A stretch of 64,000 nt of DNA from Larus michahellis (taxonomy: Eukaryota > Chordata > Aves > Charadriiformes > Laridae): NCBI RefSeq assembly GCF_964199755.1, contig NC_133903.1:2175001-2239000 (forward strand), read 5' to 3'. The notes under the pieces are model-generated. The model was not told the origin of the DNA. It ran no database searches and saw only the letters and a list, made by a program, of their open reading frames with translations. Below are positions 24,101-33,300 of this stretch, piece by piece. How positions within the stretch are numbered: the stretch's first letter is position 1; every line of letters starts with the position of its first letter. The position numbers were made by a program, and so were the translations under genes.

Positions 24101-26874
24101 GAAAGAACGCTCAGAGCCTTGGGAAATGTTTATTAAACCTTTCTTCCTCGTTCTGCAGGTCATTGTGGTTGTTTGGAGAGATACAACCAAGCTCAAGGTC
24201 TCCCAGGAAGACACAGGAGGGCTGGCTGGCAGCAATGTTCATTCTGTAAATAACTGCGGTGACCAAGGTTAAGCTCTTTGTGGTTGTCTGGATTCTCATC
24301 TGAGCAAAGAGCGGGGCAATGTGCGGGCAAGGCTCTCCTAAGTGCCAACACAGAGCTCTGCGGACCTCCAGGGACTCCCTGGGACGGGATCCCAAGCACA
24401 AGGGCGTCTGGAGTTATGGTGTGAATGAGGCTTTGCCAGAAAAAAGCTACAGGAAAGACAATTACAGCCCCCTCACCTACTGATTTCCATTATTGTGTTA
24501 ACAGCTTCTTCACCCCAACACAGTCAACACTTGCCCCTGCTTCAGGCTGCCGCTTCCACGCCTGGAACATTCCGGCCAGGCTGGCAGTCGGTCCCTTGTT
24601 CCCGGACAAACCTCTTTTCCTCCTTTCGCACCGTTTGCATTTCTCCAGCTCCCAGGGTCCGTCAGGGCAGCGCCGGCAGCATCTCACGCGAAGATGAATG
24701 CGCTTGTGCGGGACTTACCTCGCTGCCGGTGCCACACGCAACCGCGCAGCTCATCAGCTCCAAACAGCTCCACAAAGCGACCGGCGCCCCAGACAAATCG
24801 CCTCCCCCACAACTCCTGCGCCTCAGCCCAGCCTTTCCAGAGCACAGATTTTCCCAAGTTGGTGTCGGGCTTCTGGAGAGGTTCCTGCTTGGTACAGGAA
24901 CAGGGAAGGTAACTATGAACTTACGGTTTTCCTTTGGCTTATACACCCCTGTCGTTTTAAGGGAGCCAGGATCCCACAAGCGAGGCTAAAATAAAAGAGG
25001 TTTATACAGAAAGGCTTTAATTAACGATCTGTATGTTGGCGGGAATAAATTGAAGAGCATTCTGGGACAGTCAGCCTGTGCTACGCAGGGTCGTGCTGCC
25101 ACAGCGCCGTAACGCTACTGGAGGATTCCAGGCCTGCAAGTAGCACGGAGCAGTCACCTCAGCACGCCATAACATCTTTTGAAACTGCTTTTTCCCCCAC
25201 CATCCCTCCTGCGGCAGGTCCAAAATTTAGGCCTTGGTGACTATAAACAAAGAGAGAGTCCCCAGAGGCTGCTCCTTCAGTGGGCTATCTCAGACAGCTC
25301 ATTTAAATGGCAGCTGTCACTCCAGCTCAACAGTCACAATTCCATCACTCAGGACTTAAAAAACTTCACCCCCGTCACTCTAATAATAACCTGGAGGACA
25401 GCGCTCGTATCAACTGCCTCTGAAAAAAACATGCACCTAACTCACAAAGTAACCGTTTAGCTAAATAACGGCACGGAGCAAATCCCGAAGATGAAACTAC
25501 CACTGAGAACAGGCCGGGTTACTCCCGCACCACCGGTGGGTTCTGTCGTACCTACCAGGCATTCACTTCACCTTATAATATTCCAGCAGCACAGAAGCAT
25601 GAAATTTGATTTCTTTCTTCTGAAGATACTGGAGATTATTTTAATAATTCTTACTCGGTATCATTGAAAGCAAGCTCTTATTCAGTGGTTTAATATAAAG
25701 TCTTTTAATATCTGTTTCAGCAATAAAATCTCTGCTTTCTCTTCTATAAATGTACTAATCTCACTGAAAGATATAATTTAAACAGTAGAATGAAGCAGAA
25801 TAAAAATACGCAGCAGCAAGCGAATATTCTTTTCAAACAGGGACCCGCTCTGAACTATCTGCAGCCTGTTCAATCAGATTAGATTTGAGCAACAATATAA
25901 ATCCCAGCTCCAACCATCAACGTGAACAGCAGCAAACGTTCTTTTACCCTTTCCTGGATCTCTGCGCGAACAGATGCACAGCGGAGAGAAAAGGAAGCAA
26001 AAGGAATAACAGCAGACAGCAGGAAAGGTGAGATGTATCAAACAGAGGGCACCAAATACAGGAGAAAGTGTGGGAGAACTGCCTTGACAAACAGTGTGTG
26101 TATCACTGTCTGCAGGCCCTGACCCGAAAGCTTGCAGTTTGAGAGCCAGACGCACAGAGACATGATTCACTGGGTTAAAAAAAGATTAAAAAAAAAAAAA
26201 AAAAGGCAGCAAGGGGAACAGGGCAGGAAATACACTGGAAAATACAATCAGAGGATTTACAAATTTATTGTCTGCTTGAAACCTATTTCTAGGGGGTTAA
26301 TAGGCCAAACTGTTTTGGCTTGAACTTTGTATTAAGACTCGTTGGCATTAGGATATGCGAGAGAAGTACCGCTGGCTCTGATAACTCATGTTTAAGTTAC
26401 ACAAACACTTATCACGGATCTTATAAACATACTCAGACCTGATTGCTCACCCACTGTACGGCCTGCTGCATCACCTTCTCAAGGTATGGGCTGTGCTCCG
26501 TGGTTTGGAAAGAAATACTGTATTTCTTAGATAGCTAACTCTTGATCTACCCTGGTTTTTAACGTAAAACATTTGTTTTTAAAAGAATAAAACTGTCCAA
26601 TCACCACATACATTCATAATGGAAGATTCACGGCTAAATGATGAAATAAAGTTAGGTGGACACCGTTGGCATGGTAAATAAAAGCAGAATCACTACCTGA
26701 CCGGTGCCTGGAACTAGCAATACTCCCCCAACAACGATGAAGGTTAAATGACTGAATGCCCACCCCACCCCAGTACCCAAGTGTTTTCCATAGCAGGGTG
26801 AGAAGGAGATCACCCCAAAGACGGGGATTAATACCAGTATTTAATGAAAAGCAATTTGCAGGTACCATAACAGC
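15101..26874. other. Intergenic stretch between ADAP1 and COX19, no gene recognised
   Basis: About 12 kb with scattered short ORFs, none resembling a protein family I know and none with a coherent exon series. AT-rich sequence increases from about 25 kb. There is a poly-A run near 26187-26204. I see no tRNA, no recognisable LINE copy and no CpG island here. Non-coding transcripts or conserved regulatory elements cannot be excluded from sequence alone. Confidence 0.6.
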
Positions 26875-26880
26875 TTTATT
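26875..26880 (-). terminator. COX19: Candidate COX19 polyadenylation signal
   Basis: AATAAA on the minus strand (tttatt on plus), about 450 nt beyond the COX19 stop codon. Other AT-rich hexamers exist nearby, so the site used is uncertain. Confidence 0.4.
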
Positions 26881-27049
26881 TCCACCTGACAAGTAGCTGC
26901 TGTACGCACATTAGTAATGCCCACATAAGACTAATCTATAGTTCAAGATCTGCACAATCAAGAGCGGGTTTTTTTGTCTTTTTAAAATAAGACTAAACTG
27001 TTATTACAGAGACACGAAGAATGCTTTGGGCAATTTTTATGTATTATTT

Positions 27050-27083
27050 TTGCCTGGGAAAATAATTATTTTCTCCCAGGCAA
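27050..27083. repeat. COX19: 34-bp near-perfect palindrome in the COX19 3' region
   Basis: The arms ttgcctggga and tcccaggcaa enclose an A/T-rich self-complementary core (aaataattatttt), with only a short bulge. If the polyadenylation site near 26875 is used, the hairpin lies in the COX19 3'UTR. Otherwise it lies just downstream of the gene. Confidence 0.8.
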
Positions 27084-27328
27084 GACGTTCTTACAGATCT
27101 TTGAGTGTAGGCTAGAGAAATTAAAAGAAGAAAGTTAAGAAAGACTTGAGGAAAGTAGACAAAGGCAGTAGTTTTGCTCATTTAAGAAAATCTTATTTTA
27201 GGAAAATTAAACTTTGAGAAAAGGTTCCTTCAGGAAACACTTCTTATTGCAGTATGAACAGACTGTACAATATGTACTACCTAAGAGTTATGCTTTCCAT
27301 ACATGAGGAGCGAAGTTGTCTTTCTTCA

Positions 27329-27416
27329 TTACAACTTCTCAGGTTTTGCTTCTGATTTCTCATCTATCAGATCTTTGAATCCCAGTTTTTCCAGTGGTTC
27401 GTTAGCCATAAGTTGC
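27329..27416 (-). CDS. COX19: COX19 exon 3 (C-terminus and stop)
   Basis: 88 nt after the acceptor aacttag. The first base completes an Arg codon, then [20 protein letters not shown] and a short tail SEAKPEKL precede TAA. The EPLEKLGF block is the family C-terminal signature. Confidence 0.93.
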
Positions 27417-28898
27417 CTAAGTTAAAAACAATAAAACAACAAAAACATTATGCAGAACAGGAGTCTATAAACAAGAGAAAAGCGGCATTTTCTGTTTAAT
27501 TTAGTATTATTTACTCTAATGAAATCCAAGACATCCATAGGGAGTGACCGCTGCTTGGCAAAGCCTCAGAAACTTCAGTTTTGGGAAAGCAACAATCAGG
27601 GGTCCTTTTTTTTCTTAACAGCGGTTTTCCAATTAAATGTGTTGTTTCCTGATACTAGATATTGAATAAGAGTTTCCTCAGAAACTGGCCCGACTCTTGG
27701 TTACCTTTAACTAACAGACTGCGTGAGAGCTTCCTAAAATTCTACCTGTGCCATTTACCAGATTTTTAAGCGAATGTGGTTTAGAACAGCATTAGAACAA
27801 CTTTGCTGTAGTGATTTTCAAACTGGTTTTGATTGCAGCCTCCCTCATCACCAGCCCATGCAGTGTATATACAAAGGTACCCTTGTATTTAAGCTCACTT
27901 AATAACACCCTTCACACACTTCCCAATGAGCTCCCTGACTCCCCACAGAACGGGAAACATTGCAAAGCAGCGCAAGAATGGAAACACCCTTAGAGAACCA
28001 ACCACTGCTTTTTTCACTTGAACTGAGGAGCAAATTAAACTTTTAACTTGTAATCATAGCTAGAAAAAAAATAATAAAGCTTCACATTGAGAAAGACAGT
28101 TGTGCACGCTAGAAGCTGGCCAAGTCTTGCAGTTATCCCGCCTTCCAGGCAGATAACTACACCACATCAAAAACATTATCTAAGTGAATTACTGAAGCCA
28201 TAAATGACATCTGCGTCTTACAGGGACACAAGCTTCCCGAATGAAGAATTAGAAAGAAATTATTACTATTAGCGAGACGGCCTTTACTGTACGGGTGGTG
28301 AGCCCCTGGCCCAGATTGCCCAGAGAAGCTGTGGCTGCCCCATCCCTGGAGGGGTTCAAGGCCAGGTTGGACGGGGCTTGGAGCAACCTGGGCTGGTGGG
28401 AGGTGTCCCTGCCCAGGGCAGGGGGTAGCACTGGGTGATCTCTAAGGGCCCTTCCCACCCAAACTGTTCGATGAGTCTAGGAACACCCCTACTGCGGGTT
28501 CCCTTCCCTTCTCCTCCCCGCACACGCAGCCCCGCTGCGTCTCGCCCCGGCCGCCCCTCATCCGCGCCGTGCCCCGGGGTACACCTGCCTCTCCATGCGG
28601 CACTCCAGGTAGGCCATGGCGCGCTGCCGGCAGGCCCCGCTCTCGTAGCCGCTGTCGCGGAGGCACTCCATGAACCGCTCCTTGAAGGCGCTGCACTCTC
28701 CTGCAAGAGACAGCGAGGGCCGCGCTACCGCCGGGCCCCGGGCCCGCGTCTGCCGGGGGGAGCTGAGGGCGAGCACGGCGCTAGGCCGCGGGGCGGCCGG
28801 GCCCGCGTTACCGCACCGAAGTGATCCAGCGGGAAGGCGCCTTTGTCCGGCGGCCGCGGCTTGAAGCTCTTGCTGCCGAAGTTCATGGCGGTGGACAT
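27329..28898 (-). CDS. COX19: COX19, cytochrome c oxidase assembly factor
   Basis: Small mitochondrial intermembrane-space protein needed for cytochrome c oxidase assembly; the family works with COX11 in copper delivery and is imported by the MIA40 disulfide relay. Three exons on the minus strand: 28817-28898, 28589-28700 and 27329-27416. Joined, they give 93 residues (human 90), starting [20 protein letters not shown]. The twin CX9C motif is intact: [11 protein letters not shown] and [11 protein letters not shown]. The tail reads [16 protein letters not shown], matching human [16 protein letters not shown]. Frame across intron 2 works only if the donor is GC (AG|gcaggt); a GT donor 4 nt downstream would give a frameshift and an early stop. 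Intron 1 is only 116 bp. The gene lies head-on to the P450 cluster, as human COX19 does to CYP2W1. Confidence 0.95.
27417..28588 (-). other. COX19: COX19 intron 2 (probable GC-AG intron)
   Basis: 1.17 kb, from the donor gcaggt to the acceptor aacttag with a T-rich tract before it. A CR1 copy in the opposite orientation to the gene lies inside it, within about 110 bp of exon 2. Confidence 0.75.
28246..28480 (+). mobile_element. CR1 LINE, 5'-truncated 3' end
   Basis: Reads in CR1 sense on plus: ctttactg...gggtggtgag, gaagctgtggctgccccatc, cctggaggggttcaaggcc, then agggcccttcccacccaaac and a degraded attctatga-type tail (ttcgatgagtcta). Only the last ~230 bp of the element is present. It is inserted in COX19 intron 2, antisense to the gene. 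Its central ~125 bp is nearly identical to the reverse complement of the copy at 29477. Confidence 0.9.
28589..28700 (-). CDS. COX19: COX19 exon 2 (twin CX9C domain)
   Basis: 112 nt carrying all four cysteines: [19 protein letters not shown] then [18 protein letters not shown]. The acceptor is ctcttgcag. The 3' end is placed at 28589 because only AG plus the G of exon 3 gives Arg and keeps the conserved tail in frame. A competing cag|gtgtac lies 4 nt further on. Confidence 0.88.
28817..28898 (-). CDS. COX19: COX19 exon 1
   Basis: 82 nt: [27 protein letters not shown], plus one base of a Gly codon. The human start [20 protein letters not shown] fixes the ATG. The donor is G|gtgcgg, a weak GT donor; a second gt (gtaacg) 5 nt downstream would break the frame. 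Confidence 0.93.
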
Positions 28899-29165
28899 GT
28901 CGCCGGCGGGGGGGGGAGGCACGACACGAGGCCGAAATCCCTCCGGTCACCCCGCGGCCGCCGGGGGGAGCCGAACACCGATCGTCGCCGCCGAGAGCAT
29001 TGAGCGGGGCACGTGACCACCGCCGCCCGGCGGAGGGGGCGGGGCCACGCCGGGGCATTGCTATGGCAACCGGAGCGCCTCGCTCCCGCGTGACGTCGCT
29101 GCCGCAGGCCTCGCCCACCAGCGCGGGTCACCATGGAGACGCCGCCGCCGCCCGCCATCTTGGCC
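28899..29165 (-). promoter_or_regulatory. COX19: COX19 CpG-island promoter with E-box, RFX-like, CRE and YY1 motifs
   Basis: GC-rich upstream region. Visible motifs are an E-box GTCACGTG (minus strand, about 29009-29017), an RFX X-box-like attgctatggcaac (29057-29070), a CRE-like tgacgtcg (29091-29098) and a YY1-type AAGATGGCGG (minus strand, about 29153-29163). YY1, CRE and E-box motifs are common in nuclear genes for mitochondrial proteins. No TATA box is seen. Occupancy is inference. Confidence 0.6.
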
Positions 29166-29476
29166 CGGCCTCCTGACCCGGCTCCGTGTCTCCGGACCGG
29201 CCGGCCTCTGCCGAATTAAACGCTCTTCTCATAAAAACCGTGTTATTTTCCTAATTCACCTCTGAGCTCACCGGCTGGGGTGGGCGAGAGCGGTGGGCGC
29301 GGGCAGCCGGCCTGCTGAGGGGCAGGGAAAAGCGGTTTGTCCTCGCGCGTTTGGAAACGAGGGGAAAAAGAGTAAAACTGGTGTCAGCAAATTTATACGG
29401 GATCAGCCTCGCCCGAGTCTCTCCCGTTGTGTCCAGGAGCCGGCGGTCAGGGCCCGGGCTGCGGCCGGGCTCCTCA

Positions 29477-30303
29477 TAATCATAAAATATTTGGGTTGGA
29501 AGGGACCTTAAAGCCCACCCGGTGCCACCCCCTGCCCTGGGCAGGGACACCTCCCACCAGCCCAGGTTGCTCCAAGCCCCGTCCAACCTGGCCTTGAACC
29601 CCTCCAGGGATGGGGCAGCCACAGCTTCTCTGGGCAACCTGGGCCAGGGGCTCACCACCCTCACAGCCAAGAGTTTCTTCCTAATACCTAACCTAAATCT
29701 CCCCTCTTTCAGTGTAAAACCCTTCCCCCTCATCCCATGGCTCCCCTCCCTGCTCCAGAGTCCCTCCCCAGCTTTCCCGGAGCCCCTTTAGGGACTGGAA
29801 GGGGCTGGAAGGTCTCCCCGGAGCCTTCTCTCCTCCAGGCTGAACCCCCCCAGCTCTCTCAGCCTGTCCTCCCAGCAGAGGGGCTCCAGCCCTCCCAGCA
29901 GTTCCGGGGCCTCCTCTGGCCCCGCTCCAACAGCTCCGTGTCCTTCTGCTGTTGGTGCCCCAGCGCTGGAGGCAGCGCTGCAGGGGGGTCTCACAGAGCG
30001 GAGCAGAGGGGCAGAATCCCCCCCCTCGCCCTGCTGCCCACGCTGCTGGGGATGCAGCCCGGGCTGCGGGGGGTTCCTGGGCTGCCAGCGCACGTTGCCG
30101 GGGAGTGTTGAGCTTCTCATCAACCAGCACCCCCAAATGCTTTTCCCCAGGTCTGCTCCCCATCCATTCTTTGCCCAGCCTGGATTTGTGCTTGGATTGC
30201 CCTGACCCACGTGCAGGAGGCTGGTAAAACCAAGTGGCCATCGGCAGATGCTCAAGGAATGGTGAACTTCCAGATCCTCCTGACAGATAACCAAGGCAAA
30301 CAC
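29477..30303 (-). mobile_element. CR1 LINE, longer 3' fragment with ORF2 C-terminal remnant
   Basis: Read on minus, the element ends at about 29477 with the typical 3' part (ggtcccttccaacccaaa followed by a degraded tail). Further upstream it encodes recognisable pieces of the CR1 reverse-transcriptase ORF C-terminus, including LGVLVDEKLN and, in another frame, DRLRELGGFSLEERRLRGDL. The frame change shows it is dead. The 5' edge is fuzzy; similarity fades beyond about 30225. Confidence 0.9.
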
Positions 30304-33300
30304 CCCTTTTGCCTGCAGGTGTACAGCGCGGTCTCTGCAGAGCCTCAGGTCTCATCCTGAAGGGAGGATGAGAAATGGCGTTAATTTAACCCACCTGAGT
30401 GTTAACCGTGGATTACCCTGTTAGAGTCTTTTTTCTTCTTTGCCCATAGCTGCAGTTGGTTTAAGATGGTCTTTCATCTGTTTTAAGTTGATTTTCTTTT
30501 AATTAAATGACTGAGATAAGTAGAAGGAATTCGAGGCTGGAAAAAAAGAAACAGCTGCAATTGTTAAGGACAGCCATTATGGAAATATTACCTGCAGCCC
30601 CATTTAAAGAGCATTTTGTTTATGCTTTGATTGCTTTCTTATTACGGTATTGAAATTGTAAATGGAAAATTACACTATGTTCTATTACATAAGCAACTGG
30701 TTTACACAGCCTGAAATATAAGGTTTTATTTATTATTATGTTTTCAGGGCTACAAACAATAGATGTTTTTTTATTATACGGTAAATAGCACTTTTCCACT
30801 TGACTTCGTTATAACACTTAGCAGTAAAAGGAAGATACTCCTCTTTCATAAATACATGCAGCAAACTCTCTCCCAGACCTCAGAGGACCGAGCAGCAGAG
30901 GAGAAGCTGTGGTTTATCTGGACAAGTTTAACTAACTGAAGTGTCAAGGCACTTGATTTTAGCAAGCTGCCCAAATTATGTCCCTTAGTTTCTGGCACAG
31001 TGGTTGGCTTGCTGATTCCCCATGTGATGAAGGAAGAAATCAACCAAAAAAGATCGGCAGGGATCTACAGTGGAATTATTCCCAAACAGATAGCGACAAT
31101 GCTATGCACAGGCTATATCATCTTGCTGTGTTACACGACATCCAAATGTTTTGATTACCTATTAATTAACTCAGTGTCTTTCCTTGGAGTCCTAAATTGC
31201 GTAGTTACCCAAATTCAGGTCAGGTATAGTAGCAGGTGTTTGGTTATGCTTACTTAATGTTTTCATTGCAAACGTCAGTTGTATCTTCTAGAGTTTCCTT
31301 TAAAAGTACAGTTTGTCTTAGAATGTAGTACATGTGCTTTAGCAGTTTAGTGTGTATTTTTCCCAAGGAGATCAAATGAAACCCCCATTAGATAATCAGT
31401 GCGAAGAAAAAAATACCTCATTTGCAGATTAAGCCAACCAGTTCCAAAAGAATTCAATAAAAACAGAGCCACAAAGAGCAGTGCCACAAACAGAGAATTA
31501 AATGCTTTTCACATATTACCTTTCAAAGAAGTGAGAGACTTTCATGGCACCAGGGAAATCTGAAATAGCTGTTTCAGTAAAAAGGTGCCCATTGTACAAG
31601 AGAGATTAGATAATTTTGTAGAGCATCCAGTGTTTTACAGTGTCTCTAGTCTGGAGTCCTGATCCCCTTCCAAAAATTAGAAAGCTCAAATTAGAAGGAA
31701 CCCCAAACTGGGGAAAATCTTGGATCTTCCCCTTTCAAGTTACACAACTTGATAGATTAAAAAAAAATAATCCTTTGCTTGAATCAGAGCTGTTAGTCAT
31801 TAATTATGGATTAAGACAACATTGTAACTTTTACAGTGTTTTCAGATCACACTGAAAACTTATTCCACTATTGGTACTTATCCAACAGTTGTACAAACGT
31901 ACCTTCAGAAGGAGTTTTTGCACACTTAGCATTACTTTCGGAAGCACCAGATTGAACAGTACATCAGAGCTGAACCTTTGTTACTTTTTATGGGCAGGGT
32001 AAAGTCCAGGACTTTCATTACTTTCTCTCTCTCACCATGCCGCATCTTTTAAGAGCCTACAGATTCAAATTATCGAGTAGTTAATTTGAAAATAATTTAT
32101 TGACAAGCCATGAAAGGCTTTGAGTAAAGTCCTAGGGGTTTTTGCAGCTTGACTTGGGATAGCTGTAAGAAATTAATCAGTTGAACAAGACCAAGCACAT
32201 TCAGACGCTGGAATTTGTGCCCTTGAGACTGCTGTTCCCAGCCCAGGCACAGAACACACCTCAGAGAAACATCCTTCCAGGATCACTCATTCCTACGCCT
32301 CACCCTCGCCCGGCGAGCACGCCGCCAGCTCTTACAGAAGGTCTCTTGCTACATCACTGCCACAGGCTGTTGTAAACCATTTTTCTCCCTTTTAATTCAG
32401 GTTCCTAGACAAGCAAAAATGCAGAATATTGCCAGAATAGTCTGGGGAATGGGGATTTCTGTTGTGGGTGATTAATGAAATATTATTGTTTTGCACTTAC
32501 AGGGAAATCATAGTTTCATGCCAGTAAGGTCAGGGCCTTAATATGTCATGTGCTGTACAAAGACGTACAGAATGATAGCTCATTTTCTGTTACGACTGAG
32601 CCAAAGCCTCATCAGGTTAGAGGGGAACGTGGTAGAAATAGTAATGCTGTGCTGAAAGCCAAACAACCCTTTTTCTGACATTGCTAGTTGCCATCCTGGC
32701 GTGTCTAAATCCACTTCTCCATCTGCATCAAGCCAGGGGGCCCAAAAGTAAGGTGCTGGGACCCTGGCTCTGTAGATACCTACCAACTAATCATCCTTCG
32801 CGATACGCCCCAAACTGCCCTTGCATTAATATAATTCCTGCCATACGGTGTTGAGATAGATTGAAGCTAGAGACCCAGAACAAAAAGATCCTTGGAGCTA
32901 CGTCGAGGCATTTGATCTGTTCAGTAGTATTTTGAAAATAAATCCTCCCTGACCTGACCTCCTCAATACTAACTTCCCAGGTCAGGCTGCCTTGGCTTGT
33001 TGGCCGAAGCGTGGGATCTGGAAGATCATGCTTCTGGCTACAGTCACGATGGTTTTTTCTGCAAATATTTTTATAGATATGCAGATTATAAAGTACATTA
33101 CCAGCACCAAATCCCAGGATCTCCCGTGTATTTTGTCACTGAGTAAGACTCATGAAGGAAAGACATCTATTTGGTCCCAGAACAAGGCTTTTAAAAGCAA
33201 CAAAGTTCCTGAGAATGGTTTGTTGCTAAAAGGGGTAAATGCTTAACGCGAGTGGGAAATACTGGCACCTTCAGCTCTGCACAGAGACAATGCACTCAGC

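Noticed and set aside
15101-26874. Search for a further gene or element between ADAP1 and COX19
   Set aside because: No exon series, RNA gene or nameable repeat was found; stating a function would be invention.
28585-28588. GT donor (cag|gtgtac) as the COX19 exon 2 end
   Set aside because: It gives a frameshift and early stop in exon 3, whereas the GC donor restores the conserved family tail exactly.
29132-29203. Very short ORF starting atggagacgccg beside the COX19 promoter
   Set aside because: About 23 codons in a CpG island with no homologue or splice evidence; I could not support a divergent coding gene.
29693-30355. 220-codon open frame on minus near COX19
   Set aside because: It runs through the CR1 copy; pieces match the CR1 ORF2 C-terminus, so it is LINE sequence rather than a host gene.
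31000-31257. 85-codon frame on plus with hydrophobic stretches
   Set aside because: It could pass for a small membrane protein, but there is no homologue I recognise, and it sits in AT-rich intergenic DNA where such frames are common.
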